Shown in pieces: positions 25,150 through 32,896 of a stretch of DNA of 35,981 bases. The notes under the pieces were generated by a model, which was given only the letters and a program-made list of their open reading frames with translations, was not told the origin of the DNA and searched no databases. This DNA is from Oceanospirillaceae bacterium (lineage in GTDB: Bacteria > Pseudomonadota > Gammaproteobacteria > Pseudomonadales > Balneatricaceae). Within the stretch, counting starts at the first letter, position 1. The number at the start of each line of letters is the position of its first letter. The DNA lies in contig JABSRB010000051.1 of assembly GCA_013215375.1 (NCBI GenBank), positions 1 to 35,981 on the forward strand, given 5' to 3'. The position numbers and the translations under genes are program-made.

Positions 25150-26301
25150 ATGAGTACCAAGAGAATCGGGATAATCATGCACGGTGTGACGGGTCGCATG
25201 GGTAAGAACCAACATTTAATCAGATCAGTATTGGCCATTATGAAGCAGGGCGGAGTGTTGTTATCTGACGGCTCACGGTTAATGCCCGATCCTATTCTAA
25301 TTGGTCGAAATGCCGCGAAAATGGAGGCGCTAGCGAATGAGCTAGGTATCAAACGTTTTGGTACCGATATTGAAAAAGCATTGCAAAATCCAGATGATAT
25401 TTTATTTTTTGATGCGGCCACTACCCAGCTTAGACCAGGCCTCTTAAAGAAGGCGATAGCGGCAGGCAAACACGTATACAGTGAAAAACCAGTTTCAGAA
25501 TCTCTCGAAGAAGCACTTGATATCGCACGCTTTGCCAAAGAGAAAGGTGTTAAAAATGGCATAGTACACGACAAGTTAGATCTCCCCGGGTTGGCTAAAC
25601 TCAAGCGCTTGAGAGATTCTGGTTTTTTTGGCGAAATACTTTCAGTACGAGGTGAGTTCGGCTACTGGGTATTTGAGGGCGATTGGATGCCTGCGCAGCG
25701 CCCCAGTTGGAATTACCGCAAAGCGGATGGTGGCGGCATTATCTCCGATATGCTCTGTCATTGGCGCTATGTATTAGACAACATTGTTGCACCGGTTAAG
25801 TCCGTCTCTTGTTTGGGTGTGACACACATCGATAAACGCTGGGACGAAGCGGGTAAAGAATACGTGGCAGATGCCGATGATGCTGCTTACGCCACTTTTG
25901 AGCTGGAGGGCGGCATTATTGCGCACATTAACTCTTCTTGGTGTGTGCGAGTACGCCGTGATGATTTAGTGACTTTCCAGATAGATGGCACACATGGTTC
26001 CGCGGTTGCAGGCCTGCACACATGTTACTCACAAGCGCGGGTGAATACGCCTAAGCCAGTGTGGAACCCCGATCAGCCACAAACGTTAGATTTCTACAAA
26101 AATTGGGAAGAAGTGCCCGATAACCAAGTATTTGATAACGGTTTTAAAGTGCAGTGGGAGCAGTTCTTGCGTCACATTGAAGAGGATACCCCTTGGCACT
26201 ACGACTTACTCGAAGGCGCTAAGGGCGTGCAGTTAGTCGAGCTAGGCTTGCAGAGTTCTAAAGAGCGCCGCTGGATTGATATCCCCGATCTGGAGTTATA
26301 A
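25150..26301 (+). CDS. Gfo/Idh/MocA-family oxidoreductase with DapB-like nucleotide loop
   Basis: A 383-residue dehydrogenase. The N-terminus IGIIMHGVTGRMGKNQHL (HGVTGRMG at 11-18) resembles the GAxGRMG loop of dihydrodipicolinate reductase DapB more than a usual Gfo/Idh loop. SEKP (EKP at 112-114) and the Gfo/Idh-type C-terminal sheet place it in this family. GGGIISDMLCHWRYVLDN supplies the active-site Asp/His. I start it at the ATG at 25150 because GGAGAAG at 25139-25145 precedes it; an earlier in-frame start at 25120 lacks one. The DUF993 gene follows after 2 bp and the TIM-barrel isomerase gene after that, a three-gene cassette that I recall as recurrent in other bacteria. Confidence 0.92.
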   Translation: MSTKRIGIIMHGVTGRMGKNQHLIRSVLAIMKQGGVLLSDGSRLMPDPILIGRNAAKMEALANELGIKRFGTDIEKALQNPDDILFFDAATTQLRPGLLKKAIAAGKHVYSEKPVSESLEEALDIARFAKEKGVKNGIVHDKLDLPGLAKLKRLRDSGFFGEILSVRGEFGYWVFEGDWMPAQRPSWNYRKADGGGIISDMLCHWRYVLDNIVAPVKSVSCLGVTHIDKRWDEAGKEYVADADDAAYATFELEGGIIAHINSSWCVRVRRDDLVTFQIDGTHGSAVAGLHTCYSQARVNTPKPVWNPDQPQTLDFYKNWEEVPDNQVFDNGFKVQWEQFLRHIEEDTPWHYDLLEGAKGVQLVELGLQSSKERRWIDIPDLEL

Positions 26302-26303
26302 AC

Positions 26304-27467
26304 ATGGTGACTTTAAATTTACCTTGTGCCGATCGCACCTTACAGCCGTTGACACTGCGCGCTCCCAGCACGCATTTGATCAACCCATCTAGCTTCAACC
26401 GCAAGGTTTACGCCGCCGCTCACGTGGTGGTTGATCCCTTTGCCGATGTTGATCCCTGGATAACGCCGGCGATTGACTGGGACAAAACCATCGCTTTTCG
26501 CGAGGAATTATGGAGTCGAGGCTTGGGTGTCGCTGAGGCGATGGACACCGCCCAGCGCGGTATGGGTCTCAATTGGGACATGTCTCTGGAGCTGATCAAG
26601 CGCTCACTGGCGGCGCGTAATGCGCGTGGCTCCGGGCTGATTGCCTGTGGGGCCGGTACCGATCATTTAATCCCTGGGCCCGATACCACGCTCGATGAGG
26701 TTATCGCTGCTTACGAGATGCAGTGTGAGGCGATTGAAGCTGCGGGTGGTCAAGTGATATTAATGGCGTCGCGCGCGCTGGTGGCCTGTGCGAAAGGCCC
26801 TGATGACTATGCCAAAGTTTATAGCCGGGTGTTATCTGGGCTGCAACAACCCGCCATATTGCATTGGTTGGGAGAGATGTTTGATCCAGCCCTTGAAGGT
26901 TACTGGGGTAGCAAGGATCACGATGTGGCCATGGACACTGCGGTTAAAATCGTTTCTGAAAATGCGGCTAAGATCGACGGCATTAAAATTTCATTACTGA
27001 GCGCTGAGAAAGAAATCAAAATGCGCCGAATGTTGCCTGATGATGTATTGATGTACACCGGTGATGATTTTAACTATCCAGATCTGATTGAAGGCGATGA
27101 GCAGGGGCACTCCCATGCGCTGCTGGGAATTTTTGATGCAATAGCACCTTCAGCGGCTGCAGCACTGACCGCTCTAGGCGAGGGACGAATCGATGATTAC
27201 CACAATATCTTTCGCCCTACCGTGCCTCTATCACGGCACATCTTTAAAGCGCCGACGCGCTTTTACAAAACTGGCATCGTGTTCCTCGCTTATCTGAATG
27301 GTTTTCAGGACCACTTCACCATGATAGGGGGGCAGGAGAGTACCCGCTCTACTTTACATTTGGCAGAGCTAGTGCGCTTGGCCGATGCAGCGGGGGCTTT
27401 GATCAATCCAGATTTAGCGGCCGGGCGAATAAAATCAGTTTTTGCCACACGTGGCATCGAGGTTTAA
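26304..27467 (+). CDS. DUF993 family protein (dihydrodipicolinate-synthase-like TIM barrel)
   Basis: A 387-residue protein of the DUF993 family, recognised by FNRKVYAAAHVVVDPFADVDP, DWDKTIAFREELWSRGLGVAEAMDTAQRGMGL and the C-terminal MIGGQESTRSTLHLAELVRLADAAG. The barrel is DapA-like: KIDGIKISLL (K228) sits where DapA has its Schiff-base lysine, and MYTGDDF is at the expected later strand. An aldolase or lyase role on an oxidised sugar intermediate is therefore a fair inference; no member's reaction is known to me with confidence. It lies 2 bp after the dehydrogenase gene, and the isomerase gene starts directly after its stop. By eye this gene is richer in GC than its neighbours. Confidence 0.88.
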   Translation: MVTLNLPCADRTLQPLTLRAPSTHLINPSSFNRKVYAAAHVVVDPFADVDPWITPAIDWDKTIAFREELWSRGLGVAEAMDTAQRGMGLNWDMSLELIKRSLAARNARGSGLIACGAGTDHLIPGPDTTLDEVIAAYEMQCEAIEAAGGQVILMASRALVACAKGPDDYAKVYSRVLSGLQQPAILHWLGEMFDPALEGYWGSKDHDVAMDTAVKIVSENAAKIDGIKISLLSAEKEIKMRRMLPDDVLMYTGDDFNYPDLIEGDEQGHSHALLGIFDAIAPSAAAALTALGEGRIDDYHNIFRPTVPLSRHIFKAPTRFYKTGIVFLAYLNGFQDHFTMIGGQESTRSTLHLAELVRLADAAGALINPDLAAGRIKSVFATRGIEV

Positions 27468-28289
27468 ATGCCAACATCACAACAGCTATCACTCAATACC
27501 GCCACGGTAAAAAAACAGTGGAATTTACGCCAAGCGATTGAAGGTTGTGCGCGGCACAACATCGGTGGTATCTCGCCCTGGCGCGACATACTGCAAGAGT
27601 GCGGGGCAAGTGAAGCGCGTAAAATGATCGACGATAATGGTCTTAAAGTGTCGGGCCTGTGTCGCGGCGGCATGTTCACCGCGCAGGGCAGTTTAACCAG
27701 TGCCGTGTTAGATGATAACAAGCTTGCCGTCGATGAGGCCGTCACTATTGGTGCGCAGTGCCTGGTGATGGTCGTTGGAGGGTTGATCGAGGGGTCAAAA
27801 GACCTTGCCAGCGCCCATGCCATGGTGGAAGAGGGGTTGGCAAAAACCGTGGAATATGCGCGTACGGTTAATATGCCGATTGCCATTGAGCCTCTGCACC
27901 CAATGTATGCTGCAGACAGAGCTTGTGTTAATAGCTTGGGACATGCGCTGGATATTTGCGATCGTATTGGCGCAGGTGTCGGGGTTGCCGTGGATGTCTA
28001 TCATCTCTGGTGGGACACCCAACTAGAGGCGCAGATTAAACGTGCCGGTAAAGACCGGCTGTTGGCCTTTCACGTTTGCGATTGGTTGAAAAATACCAAT
28101 GATTTCCTCTTAGATCGCGGCATGATGGGCGACGGAGTGATTGATATCCCGCTAATCCGCTCTTGGGTCGAACGCGAGGGATTCACCGGTCTAAACGAAG
28201 TGGAAATATTTTCCGCGGATAATTGGTGGACCAAAGATGCAGATGAAGTACTGAAAACCATGGTAGATCGGGGTAAAACCGCTGTTTAA
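27468..28289 (+). CDS. Sugar phosphate isomerase/epimerase-family (xylose-isomerase-like TIM barrel) protein
   Basis: A 273-residue metal-dependent TIM-barrel protein of the AP_endonuc_2 superfamily. Likely ligands are E141 (IEPLHP), D176 and H179 (VDVYHLWWD), H202 (FHVCDW) and E246 (NEVEIF), the set that holds a divalent ion in such isomerases. Substrates in this family include inosose (dehydratase), ketoses and, in glycoside pathways, 3-keto sugars (lyase). The gene abuts the DUF993 stop and ends the second operon, with an imperfect stem-loop overlapping its stop codon and a T-run terminator after it. Isomerisation, epimerisation or dehydration of the dehydrogenase product is the best guess. 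Confidence 0.9.
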   Translation: MPTSQQLSLNTATVKKQWNLRQAIEGCARHNIGGISPWRDILQECGASEARKMIDDNGLKVSGLCRGGMFTAQGSLTSAVLDDNKLAVDEAVTIGAQCLVMVVGGLIEGSKDLASAHAMVEEGLAKTVEYARTVNMPIAIEPLHPMYAADRACVNSLGHALDICDRIGAGVGVAVDVYHLWWDTQLEAQIKRAGKDRLLAFHVCDWLKNTNDFLLDRGMMGDGVIDIPLIRSWVEREGFTGLNEVEIFSADNWWTKDADEVLKTMVDRGKTAV

Positions 28290-28376
28290 ACTAAATTCTC
28301 CTGCTGGATTTAGCTTAAAATTTGAGGCCCACTTACTCTTCCCCGATGATAACCCTCAAAGGGGAAAGACTTTTTT
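28285..28376 (+). terminator. Stem-loop and alternative-stem terminator region of the second sugar operon
   Basis: An imperfect 14-bp stem (28285-28298 with 28306-28319) overlaps the stop codon of the isomerase gene. Then TCTTCCCC (28337-28344) pairs with GGGGAAAGA (28361-28369) before a T-run (28371-28376), an intrinsic terminator. A second stem, TTTGAGG (28321-28327) with CCTCAAA (28354-28360), interleaves with it, so the two form a pseudoknot or are mutually exclusive. The T-run overlaps the stop of the convergent dehydrogenase gene. Confidence 0.6.
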
Positions 28377-29397
28377 AGACAATATCTGCCAGCGATACCA
28401 TGGCTGCGCTATCTGATGAGCGTCTAATCGCTTCCAACAGTTTGTGAACACCCAGAGCAGTCCGTCCTGTTATTTTAGGATCGCGATTGTCTGACACTGA
28501 ACTTGCAAAATCTTCGATCACACTTTGATGCCAATCACAGGGGAAGTCCATCGGATTAGCCCCGCAACCCGTGCGGGTCTCCTCGCCCACCTCTACTGTT
28601 CGGCCATCGCGAAAGTTGATGACAAGTTTACCTGCTTCCAACGTCGCGGAGCCCAAGGTGCCATCAATGATTAATTTCTCAGCGCCACCTGGGTAACTCG
28701 CGGTGGTGGCGACAATAGAGCCTGGGAAACCGCCTTCAAAAACCAGCCCACAGCTGGCAAAATCTTCGGTTTCCATGTTGTGCAATTTGGTGGTGGCGCA
28801 CAGCGCTTGCACTTTTTTAACCGGGCCTGTTATCGACAGCATTAACTCTAAAACGTGAATGGCTTGGGTTATCAATACTCCTCCGCCATCTTGGGCGTAG
28901 GTACCGCGCGCGCCTGCATCGTAGTAGGCCTGCTCGCGCCACCAGGGGATTTCTGCACGCACTAAGGCGAGATCTCCCAGTTTACCATCCTTCATAATAT
29001 CAGCGAGTCGCATGGCGGCTACGCGAAAACGATGCTGAAAAACCACGCCTAATTTAACCCCACGCGCCTCACACATTTCCACTAGCGCCAGTGCGGATGA
29101 ATAGGAGCGCTCCAGTGGTTTTTCAGAGAGAATATGTTTGCCTGACGCCGACATCTTATTAATGATTTCGTAGCGTGCGCTCGGGGGAGTAATCAGTAGT
29201 ACTGCCTGGGTTTGTTGGCATAGCGCTATTTCGTCAAGGGAGGAGAAAGCGTGATAGCCATGTTCATTGGCGACTTTCTCACGCAGCACATCATCGCGGC
29301 AATAAACACCCGTGACAGTCACCTTATCGCTGAGATTTTTCAGTGCCGCTAGGTGTGGCAAGCTCGCCATTCCCAAACCAATGATTGCTATTCTCAT
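28375..29397 (-). CDS. Gfo/Idh/MocA-family oxidoreductase, convergent to the sugar operon
   Basis: A 340-residue dehydrogenase and the fifth of the family in this cluster. The loop IAIIGLGMASLPHLAAL has two of the three usual glycines, SEKPLERS gives the EKP lysine, and GGGVLITQAIHVLELMLSITGP has the active-site region with His but Gln in place of the usual Asp-containing turn. It resembles the dehydrogenases of polyol/sugar pathways. It is transcribed toward the main operon and shares the terminator region with it. A minus-strand TATAAT lies at 29449-29444, about 50 bp before the ATG. It may act on the same substrate family, but its separate promoter means its regulation could differ. Confidence 0.9.
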   Translation of the reverse strand: MRIAIIGLGMASLPHLAALKNLSDKVTVTGVYCRDDVLREKVANEHGYHAFSSLDEIALCQQTQAVLLITPPSARYEIINKMSASGKHILSEKPLERSYSSALALVEMCEARGVKLGVVFQHRFRVAAMRLADIMKDGKLGDLALVRAEIPWWREQAYYDAGARGTYAQDGGGVLITQAIHVLELMLSITGPVKKVQALCATTKLHNMETEDFASCGLVFEGGFPGSIVATTASYPGGAEKLIIDGTLGSATLEAGKLVINFRDGRTVEVGEETRTGCGANPMDFPCDWHQSVIEDFASSVSDNRDPKITGRTALGVHKLLEAIRRSSDSAAMVSLADIV

Positions 29398-29519
29398 GAC
29401 TATTGTCCCTTTCCTGTATTAATACCAATATTAAGCAGGTCAAATTATACCCAGCAATACATGCATTTAGTATTAATAAAGGCAGTAAATCTTATCGAAA
29501 ACTAGCAGGCTCTGTGTGC

Positions 29520-29543
29520 GAAAAAAACGCGGTGGTTTTTTTC
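29520..29543. terminator. Bidirectional-looking intrinsic terminator after the LysR gene
   Basis: GAAAAAAAC (29520-29528), loop GCGGTG, GTTTTTTTC (29535-29543) is a perfect 9-bp stem with T-runs on both strands. It lies downstream of the minus-strand LysR gene and upstream of the minus-strand dehydrogenase gene, insulating the latter. Confidence 0.6.
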
Positions 29544-29568
29544 AGTGGACCCTTAAAATCCCAAATTT

Positions 29569-30471
29569 TTAGCAAACGTGTTGCTGAATAATCAGTTCAT
29601 TTTGCAAAAAATGTTCGATGAAGTCTCTGAGACAGATAGCGCGATGGCTTAACAGCTTGCCACTTGGCCACAGCATGTAAATATCTCTAACGGGCCCCTG
29701 CCATTGCGGCAGTACCTTGATCAATTTTCCTGCTTCAAGAGAGTGTTGAATCTCAGAGTAAGGGAGTAGTGCAATTCCTAACCCATCTGAGGCTAATTGT
29801 GTAATGAGCTTTACGTCATTAATTAAGCAGGAAAATTTCGGCCGTAGCGCTTGTTGTTTACCTGTTTTGCGGTGGGTCATTTGCCAGTGGGAAATGTGGT
29901 GAGTACCAATCAGCCGGTGGTTAGTTAAATCGCTTAACTGCTCTGGTACTGGATTGTTAGCGAGATACGCAGCTGATGCCACTAACAGCGTTTGGATAGA
30001 TCCCACTCTTTTTTGATAGAGTGCAGAGGATGCTTGCGGGCCGATGCGCAGGGCAATGTCCGCCTGGGATGCAGGTAAATCTTGGGTGTCATTGTTTAAA
30101 TTTAGATCGAGCTTTATCTGCGGATACTTATCTATAAATGACGACCACATAGGGCGCAGCAAACTGGTTGATATGTTGCTCGGTGCCAGCACTTTAAGCG
30201 GGCCCTCAAGTGAGCCCATCTGCTTTTCTAACTGCTGTTGTCTGGCTTCAAACTGTTCGACGATATCCACATAGGCATTATAGAAAATATCCCCTTGGCT
30301 AGTTAAGGTAAATGCCCTTGCTGAGCGATGAATCAATTTGTTGCCAACTTGTTCCTCTAAATATTTAAGCCTTCTTGAAACGGTAGCAGCAGGCACGCCT
30401 AGTTTTGCCGCCGCTTTAGCTAAGCTCTGCTGTTGAACAATGTTCACGAACAAAAAAATATCGTCTATCAT
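29569..30471 (-). CDS. LysR-family transcriptional regulator
   Basis: A 300-residue LysR regulator. The N-terminal HTH is DIFLFVNIVQQQSLAKAAAKLGVPAATVSRRLKYLEEQVG (about 3-42). The effector domain (about 90-290) has the two-lobed periplasmic-binding fold, with DIALRIG and LASDGLGIALLPYSEI typical of the DsdC/CrgA-like, quinone/aldehyde-responsive group. I use the Met at 30471; 16 in-frame upstream codons are poorly conserved in type. It is divergent from the quinol-monooxygenase-like gene at 30579 across 107 bp, which contains TTTCA-N4-TGAAG (from 30514), a possible LysR site. It probably activates the 30579-31489 operon in response to an electrophile or oxidant; this is inference from neighbours. 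Confidence 0.9.
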   Translation of the reverse strand: MIDDIFLFVNIVQQQSLAKAAAKLGVPAATVSRRLKYLEEQVGNKLIHRSARAFTLTSQGDIFYNAYVDIVEQFEARQQQLEKQMGSLEGPLKVLAPSNISTSLLRPMWSSFIDKYPQIKLDLNLNNDTQDLPASQADIALRIGPQASSALYQKRVGSIQTLLVASAAYLANNPVPEQLSDLTNHRLIGTHHISHWQMTHRKTGKQQALRPKFSCLINDVKLITQLASDGLGIALLPYSEIQHSLEAGKLIKVLPQWQGPVRDIYMLWPSGKLLSHRAICLRDFIEHFLQNELIIQQHVC

Positions 30472-30578
30472 GATTTCATTTATGGTATTTAAGAATGATA
30501 TTTTGATTATATATTTCAAAAATGAAGTTGTATATGCTGCATTTTCTAATTCATTCAGAACAATGAGAGGAATATGTC

Positions 30579-30872
30579 ATGGATACATTTTTGGTGAGTG
30601 CCGGTTTAAAAACTTGCGCGGGAAAATCAAGTTCAGATACGTTAGCTAAATTGGCCAAGCTACAAGCTCAAACGATAAAAGAGCCCGGCTGTATGCGTTT
30701 TGACTTATTACAGCATCGCGATAACCCGACACTTTTTACCTTGTGGGAAGAGTGGCACAGTGAGCAAGATTTACAGGCACACTTTAAGGCGGCTCACACC
30801 TTAGAATATTTGGCATTGGAGCAGACAGAAGTATTGTATGTCGAAAAATTAGTGCGCATCAATGGTGCTTAA
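30579..30872 (+). CDS. Putative quinol monooxygenase (ABM/YgiN-like)
   Basis: A 97-residue protein of the antibiotic biosynthesis monooxygenase (ferredoxin-like) fold. It contains KLQAQTIKEPGCMRFDLLQHRDNPTLFTLWEEW and a DLQAHFKAAHTLEY helix typical of YgiN-type small monooxygenases, and it is of normal length. These dimers act on quinols or similar aromatics without a bound cofactor, though many members are uncharacterised. The ATG at 30579 has GAGAGGAAT (about 30565-30573) as ribosome-binding site. It heads a short operon with a DUF2798 gene and a RidA-like gene, opposite the LysR gene. Confidence 0.85.
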   Translation: MDTFLVSAGLKTCAGKSSSDTLAKLAKLQAQTIKEPGCMRFDLLQHRDNPTLFTLWEEWHSEQDLQAHFKAAHTLEYLALEQTEVLYVEKLVRINGA

Positions 30873-30884
30873 AAAGGAATGGAG

Positions 30885-31106
30885 ATGAAATATAGATTGG
30901 TTTTTTCACTATTAATGTCACTGTTGCTCTCATCGTTGATGAGCGGCTGGGTGAGTTATGTCAATTTGGGTTTAGTGGAGGGTTTCGCTAGCTATTGGTT
31001 GCATGCGTTTGCATTAGCTTGGCCTGCCGCGGCACTGATTTCGTTCCTTTGCGGCCCTGAAATACAAAAACTGTCCAAATTTTTAGCCGATAAGTTAGAG
31101 GATTAG
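30885..31106 (+). CDS. DUF2798-family small membrane protein
   Basis: A 73-residue protein with two membrane segments (RLVFSLLMSLLLSSLMSGWVSYV and WLHAFALAWPAAALISFLCG) and an acidic C-terminus. The layout and the PAA-LISFLCGPEIQKL ending match the DUF2798 family of two-helix inner-membrane proteins of unknown function. I use the ATG at 30885 because AAGGA at 30874-30878 lies 6 nt upstream; an ATG at 30879 is too close to it. The RidA-like gene starts 2 bp after its stop, so they are co-translated. Confidence 0.75.
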   Translation: MKYRLVFSLLMSLLLSSLMSGWVSYVNLGLVEGFASYWLHAFALAWPAAALISFLCGPEIQKLSKFLADKLED

Positions 31107-31108
31107 CG

Positions 31109-31489
31109 ATGCAATTACAAAGAGAAAATTATGCGGCGCTAGGGCCCGTCGCCGGGCCATATTCGCACTCGGTAGTTCATGCGAATACCTTGTATACCTC
31201 AGGGTTAAGCGCATTTGGAAGCGCAGATCAAAACAGCAGTATTGATCTGCAAGTGCGTAGTGTTTTTCAGCAGTTAGCGTCGATTTGTGCTGCAAATAAT
31301 ACCTCGTTAGCAATGCTGGTGAAAGTGACGCTCTTTGTCCCTGATATGGGGGAAATAGCACCATTGAGAGCTGCCTTATTCGATATCTATGGCGAGCATA
31401 TACCCGCTAGCTCTCTTATTGCAGTGAGCTCACTTTTTTCTGATGATCTAAAAATCGAGGTAGAGGCAATTGTGGCACTTGATGGGTGA
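31109..31489 (+). CDS. RidA/YjgF-family protein lacking the canonical arginine
   Basis: A 126-residue trimer-forming RidA-fold protein. The signature GPVAGPYSHSVVHANTLYTSG and the C-terminal LKIEVEAIVAL are standard. Canonical RidA needs an arginine in PARS to hold the imine carboxylate; here the motif is PASS with Ser at residue 101, so 2-aminoacrylate deaminase activity is unlikely. It is therefore a non-RidA member of the superfamily (of the Rid1-7 groups). The operon partner genes suggest a role in quinone or aromatic metabolism rather than amino acid imine detoxification. Confidence 0.88.
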   Translation: MQLQRENYAALGPVAGPYSHSVVHANTLYTSGLSAFGSADQNSSIDLQVRSVFQQLASICAANNTSLAMLVKVTLFVPDMGEIAPLRAALFDIYGEHIPASSLIAVSSLFSDDLKIEVEAIVALDG

Positions 31490-31534
31490 AGACATAGCTC
31501 CAAACTAAGGTTAGCAGCCTTACCTGAAATCATA

Positions 31535-32518
31535 CTAACGCATCGGCCTACAAGCCATGGTGGTCTTTGAAACTTGGTGACAGCGGCCTTGCAGGGTTGA
31601 GTTTCTATGCGGCACTTTGAAAGAGCAACTATCACCGTCTTGTTTGGATTGGCAGGCACTAATTGCCTGTTTGGGAGGGGTTCTTCCAAGTGATTGGCGA
31701 TTACGGTTGTTGTCTTGCTTGCCATTAGTTCTGTTAGGCCTTTGTCCGGCCTCCCTTTTTTGAATGAAATCAGCACTGATCTCCCCCCAGAGGCAACGGG
31801 GAAAGAATGGATAATTATCGGTGGCAAAATATCGATACTTACCCTCGATGAAGGCTCCATTACATTGATCTAGATCGCCAGTACCTTTAACAAACTGCCA
31901 GTCTTGGTTGTAAGTTCCGTCGTGTTTTCCTCCCGGATCTGTGGCACGAATCCCCGATTTCAACTGGTAACTGGAGGTATATTGCTCTGCTAGGTAATGA
32001 ATTGGAAAGCCGTCGGCGGCGTAGCCTAGTAAACTGTCTTTAAGTTTTTTAATGATGACAGGTGCTACGCCGTGGTAATGGTAGAGACCGCGGTTATCGA
32101 CATGGGCATTGTTGTTATCCATACCGAGCAACTCTCTCGCCCCGAGGCCTTCTAAATTCCAGCCTGAACTTCTATCGCGGCTAAAGCCCCTGCGGCTCGA
32201 TGCATCGTAATAATCAGCAGTGCCTGGGCGTATTTGCACACCATTGAGAGCGACCCCGATCGAGCCGCGCACTTGTTGTGCAGTATTACCTTTACTAGGA
32301 TTTATCGGCATACAGAGGTTAATGGTTTGCTTGGAAATACTGTTTGGGTTACCGCTATTAGGGAAGGTACCGGTGTTGTGGTCGGGCAGGCCGTTAGAGC
32401 TGATGCAACGCTGCTCTTTATCGACACTCATTGACACACGGTTTTCATTGGCGCTTAGCTGAAAAGCAGTAGTACTGAGGAAAAAGGTGACCAGTAACGT
32501 CGTATTATTATGAAGCAT
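31535..32518 (-). CDS. Exported YHYH-domain protein
   Basis: A 327-residue exported protein with a signal peptide at 1-23 (ending LSANE). The name-giving motif YHYH is at residues 146-149 (DNRGLYHYHGVAP). DGFPIHYLAEQYTSSYQLKSG and GGKHDGTYNQDW follow, the typical conserved blocks of the YHYH family, which occur in marine bacterial extracytoplasmic proteins. The C-terminal 80 residues are basic, glutamine/arginine-rich (RPNRTNGKQDNNRNRQSL) and end in a Cys-containing tail (CSFKVPHRNSTLQGRCHQ). Function is unknown; the histidines suggest metal binding. It is monocistronic, with 45 bp to the RidA-like gene in the opposite direction. Confidence 0.85.
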   Translation of the reverse strand: MLHNNTTLLVTFFLSTTAFQLSANENRVSMSVDKEQRCISSNGLPDHNTGTFPNSGNPNSISKQTINLCMPINPSKGNTAQQVRGSIGVALNGVQIRPGTADYYDASSRRGFSRDRSSGWNLEGLGARELLGMDNNNAHVDNRGLYHYHGVAPVIIKKLKDSLLGYAADGFPIHYLAEQYTSSYQLKSGIRATDPGGKHDGTYNQDWQFVKGTGDLDQCNGAFIEGKYRYFATDNYPFFPRCLWGEISADFIQKREAGQRPNRTNGKQDNNRNRQSLGRTPPKQAISACQSKQDGDSCSFKVPHRNSTLQGRCHQVSKTTMACRPMR

Positions 32519-32775
32519 TATTTTTACCTTTATGATTTACAGCCTAAGATCTATCGGACTGATTTTTAAAATGGACAAGCGCTATTGTGCAGCAACGTTA
32601 TGCAAAGAAGCGTAGGTCTTAAGTAAAGATAGGTAAAGTGATAGTGCTAAAAAATGGCAGCTGATAACAGAGCTTGATAGAGCATCGCGGTATTGTCAGG
32701 GGTATAAGCCTTAGATGAATTATGGGTCACATTGGGGGGCTACGTAGAGAAAAACAAAGATCTTAAGGTTTAGTC
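32519..32775. other. Intergenic region, no gene seen
   Basis: This stretch between the YHYH gene start and the dispersed element has no convincing open frame. It should contain the minus-strand promoter of the YHYH gene. I see no strong hairpin or repeat here apart from the element that begins at about 32776. Confidence 0.5.
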
Positions 32776-32881
32776 TTCTAATCTTACCTCCGTGTTCTCG
32801 GTGCCCCTCTGTGGTAAAAAAAATCTTTTAAAATAATTCACCACCGAGGTCACAGAGGTGCTGCGCTACACAGAGAAAAGA
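32776..32881. repeat. Dispersed CACAGAGG element, copy B
   Basis: Two outward-facing halves, CTTACCTCCGTGTTCTCGG followed by CCCCTCTGTGGT, and then CACCACCGAGGTCACAGAGG followed by TGCTGCGCTACACAGAG, flank an AT-rich centre (AATCTTTTAAAATAATT). The reverse complement of this whole arrangement is seen at 35741-35850. It is therefore a dispersed palindromic non-coding element of about 105-110 bp, resembling a MITE or REP-type unit. It lies just downstream of the minus-strand FMN reductase stop. Confidence 0.8.
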
Positions 32882-32896
32882 AATTAGCCTTATGAC

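Noticed and set aside
29403-29591. A 62-codon plus-strand open frame between the dehydrogenase and LysR genes.
   Set aside because: It overlaps the likely minus-strand promoter and a terminator hairpin, has no ribosome-binding site and no recognisable domain.
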